A stretch of 64,000 nucleotides of DNA from Cyanobacterium stanieri PCC 7202 (GCA_000317655.1 CP003940.1:2489547-2553546), one strand, 5' to 3'. Numbered from the stretch's first letter, positions 45,952-56,310 are shown. Notes: generated by a model from the sequence alone, not told the origin. Numbers and translations: made by a program.

Positions 45952-47607
45952 ATGTCATCCATTACAAAAACAAAAACAAGCTCCCGCCAAAGAGAAATCA
46001 TTGAAATTGTCTTGGGAAATGGCTGGGATTATATGCGAGGTATTTTGACTGGGGGGAAATCTGGAGAACCCAAATTACCTACCCCAGAAGTGCTGAGGCG
46101 GATGTTAATTGAATTAGGCCCTTTTTATGTAAAATTTGGGCAATTATTAAGCACTCGCCCTGATTTATTACCTCCAAAATATATCGAGGCTTTAACTGCC
46201 CTACAGGCGAATGTGCCTCCTGTATCTTGGGGAGAGATAGAACAAAGTTTGGAAGAAGAATATAATCAACCCCTAGAAAATATTTTTTCTACCCTTAACC
46301 GTGAACCTTTGGCGGCGGGTTCCATGGCTCAGGTACATCGTGGTACTCTAGTTACAGGGGAAGATGTTGCTATTAAGGTACAACGCCCAAATATTGAAAG
46401 GGTGGTTAATCAGGATATTAACATTATCAAGGGTATTGCGGATTTAGTAGCCCTGAGTGATTTTGGTAATGATTATGATGTGGTCAGTTTAGCAGAAGAA
46501 TTTACTAATGCAGTATTGGCGGAGTTGGACTTTAGAAAAGAGGCGACTTTTACTGATAAATTAAGGGAAAATTTATCTAAAAGCAAGTGGTTTGATCCTC
46601 AGAAATTAATTGTACCTAAGATTTTTTGGGATTATACTACCAAGAAAGTTTTAGTCATGGAATGGTTAGATGGTAAGCCGATTTTGAAGGCAGAAATTCC
46701 TACTTTTGAGGAGCAACCAGAGAATAATATTAGAAGTGATTTAAGCACTATTTTATTTAGGGCTTTTTTCCAGCAAATATACATAGATGGTTTTTTCCAT
46801 GCAGATCCCCATCCGGGTAATATTTTTTATCTTGATGATGGTCGAATTGCTCTCATTGACTGTGGTATGATTGGCAGATTAGATCCTCGTACTCAACAGT
46901 TATTAACAGAAATGTTGTTGGCGGTGGTTGATATTGATGCTCAAAAATGTGCGCAATTAACTTTAGAATTATCGGAAAATATTTCTCTAAAAACTAATAT
47001 TGCTAGATTAGAAAATGATTATAATATTATGTTGAGAAAGTATTATAATTTAAGTCTTTCTCAGATTAATTTTAGTGAGGTTTTTTATGAAATTTTAGAG
47101 GTAAGTAGAAAGAATAAGGTTAAGTTACCGGGTAATATGGGTTTGTATGCCAAAAGTTTGGCTAACCTTGAAGGGGTTGCCCGTCAGTTTAATCCTCAAA
47201 TTAATTTGTTGGATGAAATTAAGCCTCTAACTATTGATTTACTTCGTCGTCAGTTATTTGGGGAAACTCCTTTACAGACGGTATTTCGCACGGTGTTAGA
47301 TTTAAAATCGGTGGGGTTGCGATCGCCCCGTCAACTTGATGTAATCTTAGATAGATTAAGTTCAGAAACCCTGCAATTTAACCTACAAATTAGGGAATTA
47401 GATAACCTACGCCGTAGCCTTGATGATTCTGCTAACCGTCTATCGTTTAGTATTGTAGTAGGGTCGCTGATTGTGGGTGCGGCGATTATTTCTACAGGTG
47501 CCACCACAGCCCAGTTAGTGCTGTTAAGTAATATCTTATTTGCCGTAGCTAGTTTTCTCGGTTTATGGTTGGTAATTAGTATTTTACGCTCAGGCAGACT
47601 GAGATAA
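45952..47607 (+). CDS. ABC1/AarF (UbiB-like) atypical kinase family protein
   Basis: A 551-aa protein with the ABC1 signature: YVKFGQLLSTRPDLLP (about 61-76), the Ala-rich nucleotide loop AAGSMAQVHRG, VAIKVQRPNIE, catalytic-type FFHADPHPGNIF and LIDCGMIGRL. One or two helices at the C-terminus (about 500-545) should anchor it in a membrane. Members support quinone or prenyl-lipid metabolism; cyanobacteria have several copies, and which of them this corresponds to is unknown. Confidence 0.92.
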   Translation: MSSITKTKTSSRQREIIEIVLGNGWDYMRGILTGGKSGEPKLPTPEVLRRMLIELGPFYVKFGQLLSTRPDLLPPKYIEALTALQANVPPVSWGEIEQSLEEEYNQPLENIFSTLNREPLAAGSMAQVHRGTLVTGEDVAIKVQRPNIERVVNQDINIIKGIADLVALSDFGNDYDVVSLAEEFTNAVLAELDFRKEATFTDKLRENLSKSKWFDPQKLIVPKIFWDYTTKKVLVMEWLDGKPILKAEIPTFEEQPENNIRSDLSTILFRAFFQQIYIDGFFHADPHPGNIFYLDDGRIALIDCGMIGRLDPRTQQLLTEMLLAVVDIDAQKCAQLTLELSENISLKTNIARLENDYNIMLRKYYNLSLSQINFSEVFYEILEVSRKNKVKLPGNMGLYAKSLANLEGVARQFNPQINLLDEIKPLTIDLLRRQLFGETPLQTVFRTVLDLKSVGLRSPRQLDVILDRLSSETLQFNLQIRELDNLRRSLDDSANRLSFSIVVGSLIVGAAIISTGATTAQLVLLSNILFAVASFLGLWLVISILRSGRLR

Positions 47608-47623
47608 ATAATATGGGGATAAT

Positions 47624-47651
47624 TGTCAATTGTCCATTATCAATTGTCAAT
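47624..47651. repeat. Heptamer tandem repeat, 4 units of TRTCMAT
   Basis: TGTCAAT, TGTCCAT, TATCAAT and TGTCAAT between two convergent genes. Confidence 0.82.
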
Positions 47652-47658
47652 TCCCCTT

Positions 47659-48963
47659 CTATCTTCCCGGTAGATAAAGACGCTTGAGAAAAGACATATC
47701 AACATTGCTAAAATTTACACTAAAAGCAACATTCACCTTTTCTAAACTCCTCACTAACCACATGGCCCCATCCTTGGTAAAAGACTCATAATGGTTAAAT
47801 AAAATAGAAAATCTTTTTTCCAAATAGGGCTTAATTTTACTACAAGTTAGAGCTAATTTGAGGAATAAACCAACGGTTTTTGTTGTACCCATATTACTAA
47901 TCATGTCCATAAAAATTAAATGGTTAGGATTTTGCGGACTTTCCACAATTAAATAATTAAAAAGTTGACTATAGGTGCGCATCTTCAAAAACTCATCGGG
48001 TTTTTTGTTATTATATTGAGGATATAAACCCTGAAATTGATCATAAAGTCTCTTATTAAAGCTGTTTTTGCCATATTTACCCTCAATGGATTGGGTAATA
48101 TATTCATAGAGATTATCTTTAAAAATTTGATAATTGCGCACCCCTTCAGTGTGGGTAATAAAGCTACGGGATAATTCTTTGTAAGAATAACCATTCTCTG
48201 CTACTCCTACATATTGTTTCAAACTACGTCCTAAATCTCTTTTGCTTAGTAGGGTAGGGTTTTCCACAGGAGTAATAATACGGCTATCGAAGGCTTCTCC
48301 AGTTTCTTTTTTCTGTGCCACCCTCAATTGATAAGTCACAAAACGAGAAAGATTGGTTTCAAATTTTCTTTCTAGTTCATGTTTCACTTTATAGACGGTT
48401 TCCTGTTGTTCTTGACTACTGCCTACTCCTAATAAACAATGATCATAAAGGTAAGGATAACGACTAATTAGATTACCGACAACCTCTTCCTTTTTTTCGC
48501 CCTTTCTAATTTTGCCCTCACCGATGACATTAGCAAGACGTTTTAATTGTTTATAATATTCACTATGGATAAATTCTCTAACACATTCTCTTAACTGTTC
48601 ACTAAAACTGCGCAGATAACCACGGTGGAGGCTTTTGGGTACATATTCAAAAGAGTTAACCAAATCCACAATATATCCCTGAGTTTGGGGGGATAATTGC
48701 CAACTGTTGACGAGAATATGGCAACAGCGGTTGAGAATGAGGGGAAATTGTTCTGATGAGTGAGGATTACCGATAATATGAGCTAAACATTCCCACACTT
48801 TTTGATCTTCATAACCTTGTGCCTGAATAAATAGCCGATTAAATCTTTCGATTACTTTTTCGGGGGATTCGGTTTTGACACAATAGACTAAATGATCAAA
48901 AAGATATTGTTCTCCGCCTGTATTATTAAATTGTGTGTGTCTGGACAATTTTGGGATATTCAC
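47659..48963 (-). CDS. Conserved hypothetical protein, 434 aa
   Basis: A basic, mainly helical soluble protein with no signal peptide or membrane helix. Notable stretches are RYPYLYDHCLLGVGSSQEQQ (about 189-208), KKETGEAFDSRIITPVENPT and LSKRDLGRSLKQYVG, and the end IDMSF-like SNVDMSFLKRLYLPGR. I do not recognise a named domain. The length and regular composition suggest a real, conserved protein rather than a spurious frame. Neighbours (ABC1 kinase convergent, murF divergent) give no hint of function. Confidence 0.8.
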   Translation of the reverse strand: MNIPKLSRHTQFNNTGGEQYLFDHLVYCVKTESPEKVIERFNRLFIQAQGYEDQKVWECLAHIIGNPHSSEQFPLILNRCCHILVNSWQLSPQTQGYIVDLVNSFEYVPKSLHRGYLRSFSEQLRECVREFIHSEYYKQLKRLANVIGEGKIRKGEKKEEVVGNLISRYPYLYDHCLLGVGSSQEQQETVYKVKHELERKFETNLSRFVTYQLRVAQKKETGEAFDSRIITPVENPTLLSKRDLGRSLKQYVGVAENGYSYKELSRSFITHTEGVRNYQIFKDNLYEYITQSIEGKYGKNSFNKRLYDQFQGLYPQYNNKKPDEFLKMRTYSQLFNYLIVESPQNPNHLIFMDMISNMGTTKTVGLFLKLALTCSKIKPYLEKRFSILFNHYESFTKDGAMWLVRSLEKVNVAFSVNFSNVDMSFLKRLYLPGR

Positions 48964-49120
48964 GGCAGTTCATGGTATGTTGTGGGTAATATAGTTATCC
49001 AATTTAATTTCTATTTTAAAGTAGAATTTTTCTTTTTATATCTGTTAAATTACTCAAGTTTTACCCGAAAAGGTTATCCTATTTATCAGTTAAAATACTG
49101 AACTTAATTGTAATTTTTTT

Positions 49121-50470
49121 ATGAATTTCTCTTTAAATATTAGTCAAATACGTGAAATCACCGAAGCATTTTGTGAGGCTGAAAACAATGCTATTTTAAC
49201 ACAAGAATGTAGGGGGATAAGCACTGATACAAGAAGTTTACAAGGGGGAGAGCTTTTCCTTGCTTTGAGGGGAGAAAACTTTGATGGTCATGATTTTTTG
49301 ACCGAAGCTATAAGTAAAGGTGCGATCGCCCTTATGGTGGATGAAAATCACCTAAGTGAGGAAAATTTTAATGTGCCGATCTTGAAAGTAAAAGACACTT
49401 TAGAAGCCTATCAAAAAATTGCCCATGGATGGAGAGAACAGTTAAATATTCCCATTATTGGAGTGACAGGTTCGGTGGGCAAAACTACCACAAAAGAGTT
49501 GATTAGTGCGGTGTTAAGCACTCAGGGAAAAGTATTAAAAACTAAGGCGAATTATAATAATGAAATTGGTGTCCCCAAGACCCTTTTAGAAATAACAAAA
49601 GAAGATAATTTTGCCGTAATTGAAATGGCCATGAGAGGGGAGGGAGAAATCGCTTTACTAACGGATATAGTGAATCCCACCATCGGTTTAATTACTAATG
49701 TGGGTACTGCCCATATTGGTAGATTGGGATCACGGGAAGCCATTGCTAGGGCGAAATGTGAACTGTTGGCAAATATGAATCCTGAAGGGGTAGCAATTTT
49801 AAATGCTGATAATGAATTGTTGATGGAAACTGCCAAGACGGTATGGCAGGGAAAAATCGTCTCCTACGGCTTGGAGCATGGCGATTTTCAGGGTCAAATC
49901 ATTGATGATGATAAAATTGAGGTGCAGGGAGAAATCTATCCCTTACCGCTTCAGGGTAGCCATAACGCCCTCAACTATTTAGGGGCGATCGCCCTTGCCC
50001 ATGTCCTCCAATTAGATTTAGAACCCCTCAAGGCAGGAATTGAGGTCAATATGCCCAAGGGAAGAGCGAACCGTTATCATCTCGATAACGACATCGTCAT
50101 CCTTGATGAAACCTATAACGCAGGGTTTGAGTCCATGCTGGCATCCCTTGAGCTACTCAAAAATACCCCCGGAGAGCGTAAAATTGCCGTCCTTGGTACC
50201 ATGAAAGAACTAGGGGAATACTCCCCCGCCCTCCATCATCAAGTGGGGGAAAAAGCCGAAGAATTAGAACTGGATCTGGTTTTAATTTTGGCCGATGAAG
50301 AAGACACCAAAACCATCGCCTCCGGGGCCAAAGGTATCCCCACAGAAATTTATGAAAACCACGACCAACTCCTCCATCGAGTGAAACAAATCATGACTAA
50401 AGGCGATCGCATCCTATTCAAAGCATCTAATTCCGTCGGTTTAAGTGCGATCGTTGATCAACTAATTTAA
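49121..50470 (+). CDS. murF: UDP-N-acetylmuramoyl-tripeptide--D-alanyl-D-alanine ligase
   Basis: A 449-aa Mur ligase, last cytoplasmic step of peptidoglycan precursor synthesis. N-terminal domain has GISTDTRSLQGGELFLALRG; the ATP site is GVTGSVGKTTTKELI (about 112-126), with NYNNEIGVP (about 141-149) as MurF signature and DETYNAGFESMLASLELL. Start is ATG at 49121. There is no mur or fts cluster; clpP2-clpX-ftsQ follow on the same strand. Confidence 0.96.
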   Translation: MNFSLNISQIREITEAFCEAENNAILTQECRGISTDTRSLQGGELFLALRGENFDGHDFLTEAISKGAIALMVDENHLSEENFNVPILKVKDTLEAYQKIAHGWREQLNIPIIGVTGSVGKTTTKELISAVLSTQGKVLKTKANYNNEIGVPKTLLEITKEDNFAVIEMAMRGEGEIALLTDIVNPTIGLITNVGTAHIGRLGSREAIARAKCELLANMNPEGVAILNADNELLMETAKTVWQGKIVSYGLEHGDFQGQIIDDDKIEVQGEIYPLPLQGSHNALNYLGAIALAHVLQLDLEPLKAGIEVNMPKGRANRYHLDNDIVILDETYNAGFESMLASLELLKNTPGERKIAVLGTMKELGEYSPALHHQVGEKAEELELDLVLILADEEDTKTIASGAKGIPTEIYENHDQLLHRVKQIMTKGDRILFKASNSVGLSAIVDQLI

Positions 50471-50477
50471 CCCTTAA

Positions 50478-50495
50478 GGGTAGGGAAACCTACCC
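50478..50495 (+). other. RNA hairpin after murF with GAAA tetraloop
   Basis: GGGTAGG-GAAA-CCTACCC, a perfect 7-bp stem with a GNRA tetraloop 8 bp after the murF stop. There is no T-tract, so it is likely an mRNA stabiliser or processing site rather than a terminator. Confidence 0.5.
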
Positions 50496-50595
50496 CAAAA
50501 TCTGCCTCCACCACCATCGAAAAAACCTAGAAAGTATTATAATATTAAGGTGTAACTCCTATTCATAGAGCTTTCACAAGAACCCTCATCAAGCT

Positions 50596-51312
50596 ATGCT
50601 AGAATCGCAATCTCCCAAACTAAACATTACCAGTAGTTACGGTCATCTTTCGACCCCCAAGACAGAAAGCATCAGTAACAACACCACCGTTCCCATGGTA
50701 GTAGAATCCTCGGGCATGGGTGAAAAAGTATTCGATGTTTACTCCCGTCTACTTCGGGAGAGAATCATCTTCCTCGGTACTGCCATTGATGATAAACTAG
50801 CCGATTCAGTAGTTGCTCAACTGCTTTACCTAGAAGCAGAAGATCCCAAAAAAGACATCTATATCTACATCAACTCCCCCGGGGGGTCCGTTTATTCTGG
50901 TATGGCAATATATGACACCATGCAACAAATAGAACCTGATGTATCTACAATCTGTTATGGTATCGCCGCCAGTATGGGTGCTTTCTTGTTGGCAGGGGGA
51001 GCCAAAGGCAAAAGACTAGGTTTACCCAACTCTCGGATTATGATTCACCAACCCCTAGGAGGTGCGCAAGGACAAGCCAGTGACATTGAAATCCAAGCCA
51101 AAGAAATTCTCTATATCAAACAAAGACTAAACGAAATTCTGACCCATCATACAGGGCAACCCTTCGAGCGTATTAGTGAAGATACCGAAAGAGACTTTTA
51201 TATGTCCTCCACCGAAGCCAAAGAATATGGAATCATCGATGATATTATCTTACGTGATGGAGTAAGCCTTCCCCTCAGTCGTAAAGATATTGATCTATCA
51301 GAAGCCCTATAA
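50596..51312 (+). CDS. clpP2: ATP-dependent Clp protease proteolytic subunit ClpP2
   Basis: A 238-aa ClpP with full triad: Ser in [12 protein letters not shown], His in [10 protein letters not shown], Asp in ERDFYMSS. An N-terminal extension of ~45 residues (Ser/Thr-rich, ending [19 protein letters not shown]) exceeds that of E. coli ClpP and is likely removed. Located 190 bp upstream of clpX, it is the ClpP2 type, which pairs with ClpP1 and ClpX in cyanobacteria. Confidence 0.93.
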   Translation: MLESQSPKLNITSSYGHLSTPKTESISNNTTVPMVVESSGMGEKVFDVYSRLLRERIIFLGTAIDDKLADSVVAQLLYLEAEDPKKDIYIYINSPGGSVYSGMAIYDTMQQIEPDVSTICYGIAASMGAFLLAGGAKGKRLGLPNSRIMIHQPLGGAQGQASDIEIQAKEILYIKQRLNEILTHHTGQPFERISEDTERDFYMSSTEAKEYGIIDDIILRDGVSLPLSRKDIDLSEAL

Positions 51313-51502
51313 CCAACACAAAAAATATTTCCCTCGGTAACATTATCAATTATATTTATTGTAATTTAAATGATAAATAGTATTTTTTGATTCACCCATA
51401 ATGTTACCTAACCGCCAAAATACTATTAAATCATTATAATTCTTAATTCCCTAATCTCTTTTTGAGAAGTCTATTTGTTAAAATAATAAAAAAAGCAGTT
51501 TT

Positions 51503-52846
51503 ATGTCTAAATACGACTCCCATTTAAAATGTTCTTTTTGTGGGAAATCCCAAGAACAAGTACGCAAATTAATTGCAGGGCCAGGGGTCTATATTTGTGA
51601 TGAATGCGTAGAACTATGTAACGAAATCTTAGACGAAGAATTAATTTCTGCCCCCCCTCGTCCTAGCAATCCTACCCTAAAAGGGAAACCTGTGCCGAAC
51701 CAAGCTAAATCGTCCAGTTTCACTCCTCTTTCCCTCAAAGATTTACCCAAACCCAAAGACATTAAGGCGGAATTAGATGAATATGTCATTGGGCAAGATG
51801 AGGCAAAAAAAGTTTTGTCCGTGGCAGTATATAACCATTACAAACGTTTGAGTATTAAGGAAAATCAAGATCCTTCCATTGCCCTAGAAGATAGTATCGA
51901 GTTACAAAAATCTAATATTCTCCTCATTGGCCCTACGGGATCTGGTAAGACTTTACTGGCTCAAACCCTTGCTAAAATATTAGATGTACCCTTTGCCATC
52001 GCCGATGCTACCACCCTCACCGAAGCAGGTTATGTAGGGGAAGACGTAGAAAATATCCTCCTCAGACTTCTACAAGTAGCAGATTTAGACTTAGAACAAG
52101 CCCAACGGGGAATTATCTACATCGATGAAATTGATAAAATTGCCCGTAAAAGTGAAAACCCTTCTATCACCAGAGACGTATCAGGGGAAGGAGTACAACA
52201 AGCACTACTCAAAATGCTTGAGGGAACTGTGGCAAATGTTCCCCCCCAAGGAGGTAGAAAACACCCCTATCAAGACTGTATCACCATCGACACCAGTAAC
52301 ATTCTATTCGTCTGTGGCGGTGCATTTAGTGGTCTAGAAAAAATTATTGAGCAAAATCATCAGCAAAAAGTTCTCGGTTTTGAAATTCCCGACGAAAATC
52401 AAACCAAAGAAGAAAAAATCGCCAACGCCGCCCGACAAATGCAAACCGATGATTTGGTCAAATTTGGTTTAATTCCTGAATTTGCAGGACGTTTACCCGT
52501 AGTTGCGGTGTTAGATTCCCTCAATGAGGAAGCCTTAACAGCTATCCTTACCCAACCTCGTAATGCCTTAGTTAAACAATATCAAAAACTGCTCGGTATG
52601 GATGATGTGATCCTCGAATTTGAACCCGAAGCCATCAGCGCCATTTCCCAAGAAGCCCATCGTCGTAAAACAGGGGCAAGAGCCTTGCGGGGTATCGTGG
52701 AAGAAATCATGCTCGATGTCATGTATGAAGTACCTTCTCGTAAAGATTTAAGAAAATGTTTAATTACTAAGGAAATGGTTGAAAAACGAAGCACTGCTGA
52801 GTTATTATTACATCCATCATCCTTACCGACTCCAGAGTCTGCTTAA
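51503..52846 (+). CDS. clpX: ATP-dependent Clp protease ATP-binding subunit ClpX
   Basis: A 447-aa AAA+ unfoldase. N-terminal C4 zinc finger (CSFCGKSQ and ICDECVELC), Walker [16 protein letters not shown] (about 141-155), Walker [13 protein letters not shown], the pore GYVGEDV loop, and the LGF tripeptide (KVLGFEIP) that docks to ClpP. Start is ATG at 51503. It is preceded by clpP2 and followed after 4 bp by ftsQ, which suggests co-transcription. Confidence 0.97.
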   Translation: MSKYDSHLKCSFCGKSQEQVRKLIAGPGVYICDECVELCNEILDEELISAPPRPSNPTLKGKPVPNQAKSSSFTPLSLKDLPKPKDIKAELDEYVIGQDEAKKVLSVAVYNHYKRLSIKENQDPSIALEDSIELQKSNILLIGPTGSGKTLLAQTLAKILDVPFAIADATTLTEAGYVGEDVENILLRLLQVADLDLEQAQRGIIYIDEIDKIARKSENPSITRDVSGEGVQQALLKMLEGTVANVPPQGGRKHPYQDCITIDTSNILFVCGGAFSGLEKIIEQNHQQKVLGFEIPDENQTKEEKIANAARQMQTDDLVKFGLIPEFAGRLPVVAVLDSLNEEALTAILTQPRNALVKQYQKLLGMDDVILEFEPEAISAISQEAHRRKTGARALRGIVEEIMLDVMYEVPSRKDLRKCLITKEMVEKRSTAELLLHPSSLPTPESA

Positions 52847-52850
52847 GTAT

Positions 52851-53687
52851 ATGACAGCCACCAAAAATTACATCTCTTCATCTCAAATCCATGAACATCG
52901 TAACCGATTGAGAAAAGAAAGAGCGCGTCGTCGTCGCATTGCTACCTGTCGTTTTTTAGTCATTTTTGGCACGGCAACGGCGGTTTTTTGGTGGATAACT
53001 TTACCTCAATGGGTTCTTGAAAGTAGCGAACAAATTAATATCACAGGTAATGAACTACTCTCAGAGCAAGAAATTCGTAGCTTGATTCCCTTAGAATATC
53101 CTCAGCCTATCCTTACCCTTTCAGGACAAGATTTGGCGGAACAATTGACCGAAAAAACTCCTTTACGGGATATTACGGTGACTAAAAAAATGTTACCCCC
53201 TAGTGTGACTATTAAGGTAGAAGAAGATCCCCCCGTTGCCATGGCCTATGGCCCGGTGGTCAATGAAAATGGACAAGTAACCATCGGACACCTTGGATTT
53301 ATCAATGCTGATGGTATTTTTATTGAAAAGGGTATGTATGAAAATTTACAGGAAAATCCCGATAAAATTCCTCCATTAAAAATGATTGGTACTCCTAATT
53401 TGTATTTGCTTTATTGGGAGGAGTTATATCGACTTTTAATCAATTCCCCTGTGGCTATCGAGGAGATTGATTGGCAAAATCCGAATAATATTATTCTCAC
53501 TACAGATTTGGGCAAAGTTCACCTAGGGGCTTATACTTCTCGCATTACTGAACAGTTGGAAGTGTTGGCAAGAATTATCCCTATTACTCAACAAATTCGC
53601 CGAGAGGATATTGTTTATATTGATTTGATCAATCCTAATCAACCTTTTATTAAGGAAAGACCAAAACCACAGGAGGGAAGTAATTAG
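52851..53687 (+). CDS. ftsQ: Cell division protein FtsQ/DivIB
   Basis: A 278-aa bitopic protein: a very basic cytoplasmic N-terminus (HRNRLRKERARRRRI, about 17-31), one membrane helix (about 33-52), then a POTRA domain (INITGNELLSEQEIRSLIP, about 62-80) and the beta FtsQ domain (KVEEDPPVAMAYG). The ATG at 52851 is chosen because it lies 4 bp after the clpX stop; the frame upstream overlaps clpX. In many cyanobacteria ftsZ follows, but here the next gene is an unrelated transporter on the opposite strand. Confidence 0.88.
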   Translation: MTATKNYISSSQIHEHRNRLRKERARRRRIATCRFLVIFGTATAVFWWITLPQWVLESSEQINITGNELLSEQEIRSLIPLEYPQPILTLSGQDLAEQLTEKTPLRDITVTKKMLPPSVTIKVEEDPPVAMAYGPVVNENGQVTIGHLGFINADGIFIEKGMYENLQENPDKIPPLKMIGTPNLYLLYWEELYRLLINSPVAIEEIDWQNPNNIILTTDLGKVHLGAYTSRITEQLEVLARIIPITQQIRREDIVYIDLINPNQPFIKERPKPQEGSN

Positions 53688-53717
53688 GTTTTGGCGAGAA
53701 AATAACCTGTCCATCCC

Positions 53718-54461
53718 CTAGGCTGCATCATGCCCATAGAAAGACACTCCCCCACCATAGGCAAAAGATAGATTTTCCTCTCGTAATACCTTCTCCCTTG
53801 TACCAGAGGCGATGAGACTTTTGTTGAGCAAAATCAGATCATCAAAGTTTTGGATAGATTCCCCCAAATCATGGTTAACCACCATCACGATTTTATTATT
53901 GTCTGCCAATTCTCGAAAAATGTTAAAGATAATTACCTCAGTTTTTTGATCCACCCCCACAAAAGGTTCATCAAAGAAAAATATATCAGCTTCCTGTGCC
54001 AAAGAACGGGCTAAAAATACCCTCTGTTGTTGCCCTCCCGATAGTTGTCCTATGGGGCGATCGCCCAAATCCCCCATCCCCACACGTTCGAGGCAACTTT
54101 GAGCCTTCATTTTACTAATGCGAGAAAAAGGACGAAACCAACCCGTCTTTTTTACCCTGCCCATCATCACCACATCCCACACCGTAGCGGGATAAGTCCA
54201 ATCAATTTGGCTTCTCTGAGGTACATATGCCACTCGATCCCGTTGTTGGCTCAAGGGTTTATCCCCCCATAACACCCGTCCAAATTGAGCCGAGATCAGC
54301 CCCAACATCCCTTTAATAAGGGTACTTTTTCCTGCCCCATTAGGCCCGATAATTCCTGTAACCCTCCCCGGTGCGATCATTAAATTAATGTTTCGTAGCG
54401 CTTCTACCTGACGATAACTCACCGTCAAATTTTCTACACACACAGGATTTAGGTTACTCAT
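53718..54461 (-). CDS. Metal-type ABC transporter ATP-binding protein (MntA/ZnuC-like)
   Basis: A 247-aa stand-alone ABC ATPase: Walker A GPNGAGKSTLIKGMLG, Q-loop VPQRSQIDWTYPATVWDVV, which is diagnostic for the Mn/Zn/Fe group, signature LSGGQQQRVFLAR, Walker B IFFFDEPFVGVD and switch His in VVNHDLGE. It could serve manganese or zinc uptake. The permease and binding-protein genes are not adjacent, so it must join partners encoded elsewhere. Confidence 0.9.
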   Translation of the reverse strand: MSNLNPVCVENLTVSYRQVEALRNINLMIAPGRVTGIIGPNGAGKSTLIKGMLGLISAQFGRVLWGDKPLSQQRDRVAYVPQRSQIDWTYPATVWDVVMMGRVKKTGWFRPFSRISKMKAQSCLERVGMGDLGDRPIGQLSGGQQQRVFLARSLAQEADIFFFDEPFVGVDQKTEVIIFNIFRELADNNKIVMVVNHDLGESIQNFDDLILLNKSLIASGTREKVLREENLSFAYGGGVSFYGHDAA

Positions 54462-54736
54462 TATCTACATTACTTTAATTTATCGTTTAGCTTATTTTAG
54501 CAAATAATGAAAACATTATGAAAGATTTATGGTAAAAAAATGAAAAATATTAGCAAAAAACCAAATCAAGCAAAATCAAGGTCAATTGTCAATGATCCCC
54601 ATCGGAGTATAATAAAACGTACTTGTTGAAAATAAAATTTTCAGACCCAAATCAATCAGATTATATAAATCCGATTTAGCGCCTAGACATCGGGCATAAT
54701 AATCAAAAAAACTAGAAAAATAAAGGAGTACACACC

Positions 54737-55072
54737 ATGAGTGACAACTGGGAAAACCAAGAACATAATCAAGAAGAAAACCAAGAAACTTCTGCCCTAG
54801 AAGTTGCCAACAAACCCACCGCCTTATTACCCAATAATAGACCAATTCAACCCAGTAGGCTAGAAGTAGTAAGCACCTATAAATCAGTGGGTTCCATACG
54901 TCCCATCACAAAATCTGATCTCAGTGTTAAAAATACCCTTGTATTATCAGGATCAAGACCTATTTCTGCTGGTACCTTACAAATTAGTGAACAGTATAAC
55001 GTCATGGGAAATCGTCCCGTAGCCTCCAACGAAATTGACGATGTATTTCTTTTAATGGGTTATTTAGACTAA
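54737..55072 (+). CDS. Small protein with four ~19-residue RPI repeats
   Basis: A 111-aa protein. After an acidic Asn/Gln/Glu-rich head (about 1-20) come four units starting RPI or RPV at residues 35, 55, 74 and 93, each with a following S/T, hydrophobic, and a small-Gly end (for example RPISAGTLQISEQYNVMGN). There is no signal peptide or TM. AGGAG lies 8 bp before the ATG at 54737. I do not recognise a named family; it looks like a cyanobacterial repeat protein of unknown role. Confidence 0.75.
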   Translation: MSDNWENQEHNQEENQETSALEVANKPTALLPNNRPIQPSRLEVVSTYKSVGSIRPITKSDLSVKNTLVLSGSRPISAGTLQISEQYNVMGNRPVASNEIDDVFLLMGYLD

Positions 55073-55082
55073 AACAACCACA

Positions 55083-55110
55083 AAAAAGCCCCTCTCTTGT
55101 GGGAGAGGGG
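55083..55110 (-). terminator. Terminator of ycf54 (possibly shared with the opposite gene)
   Basis: CCCCTCTC/GAGAGGGG stem with a 6-base loop. On the minus strand it is followed by GGCTTTTTTG, so it ends ycf54; the plus-strand gene stops just before it and may share it, though its own T-tract is weak. Confidence 0.82.
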
Positions 55111-55134
55111 TTATGACAAATCAATCCAAAAAAA

Positions 55135-55467
55135 TTAGTTACTTGTTACCAAAGAGGCAGTAGGCTGGGGAATAGAATCAGAAGGTGCCTCAAACTCTCC
55201 AGAAAGCACATATTCTAAACGTAATTTAAGGAAAGTAATCCACTCCTTATCCAAAGAAACCACCGCCGCAGAAGGTTGAGGACATTTTGCTTTCACATCA
55301 GCCAATTCAGGGGCTTCCAAAAAAGCAGGTTGCTTGATAAACCAAAAATCAATCTCTTTATTCTGTTCCTTATAAAATCTGTGTCTTTCGTCTAAAACCT
55401 CATGGAGATTTTCATTGTCACTGGTCAAAAACTTCTCACTGGCGGCAATATAATAATAAGTCGTCAT
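55135..55467 (-). CDS. ycf54: Ycf54-like Mg-protoporphyrin IX monomethyl ester cyclase factor
   Basis: A 110-aa protein beginning MTTYYYIAASEKFLTSD, with QNKEIDFWFIKQPAFLEAPE and KCPQPSAAVVSLDKEWI, which matches Ycf54 (Synechocystis Sll1780 type, by memory). It is needed for the activity or assembly of the oxygen-dependent cyclase that makes the chlorophyll E ring. It stands alone, 120 bp downstream of pdxJ on the same strand. A terminator follows. Confidence 0.9.
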   Translation of the reverse strand: MTTYYYIAASEKFLTSDNENLHEVLDERHRFYKEQNKEIDFWFIKQPAFLEAPELADVKAKCPQPSAAVVSLDKEWITFLKLRLEYVLSGEFEAPSDSIPQPTASLVTSN

Positions 55468-55587
55468 AAATCGATTTAAATAAGTTATTTTCTTAATATT
55501 TTCTACTAATATTCAGTGTAAATAAATACCGAGAAAAAAGACAAGGGCAAAACAGTTAAGAATTAACACAAATATTCAGGTTGTTGG

Positions 55588-56310
55588 TTACAACTCACCC
55601 CTCATTGCCAATTTCATTTCCCTTACCGCCCTTTCCAAGCCCACCAACACCGCACGGCTAATGATGCTATGACCAATATTCAACTCCTCCATACCCTCAA
55701 TACAAGCCACAGGGTAAACATTCCAATAAGTTAAACCATGACCAGCATTCACCCTCAAACCCAAATCCAAGGCTTGTTTTGTGCCTACCTTTAAGGCTTC
55801 CAACTCTTGGGCTTCAATGTCCTTATTTTCTGCATCGGCATACTTACCCGTGTGTAACTCGATAAATAAAGCCTTAGTTTTTGCTGACGCTTCAATTTGA
55901 GCCTCATCGGCATCGATAAACCAACTTACAGGGATACCAGCATCCTGTAACTTACTGACTACCTCAGTAAAACGAGTCAGATTATTAACAATATCAATAC
56001 CCCCCTCCGTGGTGACTTCCTCTCTTTTTTCGGGAACAAGGGTAACATAATCAGGCTTGACATCGAGGGCAATATTGATCATTTCTTCGGTGGGTGCCAT
56101 TTCTAAATTAAGATGGGTTCTCACCGTTTGCCTTAGTAGCTTAATATCTCGATCTTGAATGTGTCGTCTATCTTCTCTAAGGTGCGCTGTAATGCCATCA
56201 GCACCAGCCAACTCAGCTAATACGGCGGCACCAATGGGATCAGGTTCTACAGTACGTCTGGCTTGGCGAATAGTCGCCACGTGATCAATATTTACACCGA
56301 GGGTTAACAA
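55588..56310 (-). CDS. pdxJ: Pyridoxine 5'-phosphate synthase
   Basis: A 240-aa TIM-barrel enzyme of the DXP-dependent vitamin B6 pathway. Conserved: [16 protein letters not shown] (about 3-18), [15 protein letters not shown] (about 39-53), [27 protein letters not shown] and HGLTYWN. Length is normal for the family. Start is ATG at 56310. Confidence 0.96.
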   Translation of the reverse strand: MLTLGVNIDHVATIRQARRTVEPDPIGAAVLAELAGADGITAHLREDRRHIQDRDIKLLRQTVRTHLNLEMAPTEEMINIALDVKPDYVTLVPEKREEVTTEGGIDIVNNLTRFTEVVSKLQDAGIPVSWFIDADEAQIEASAKTKALFIELHTGKYADAENKDIEAQELEALKVGTKQALDLGLRVNAGHGLTYWNVYPVACIEGMEELNIGHSIISRAVLVGLERAVREMKLAMRGEL

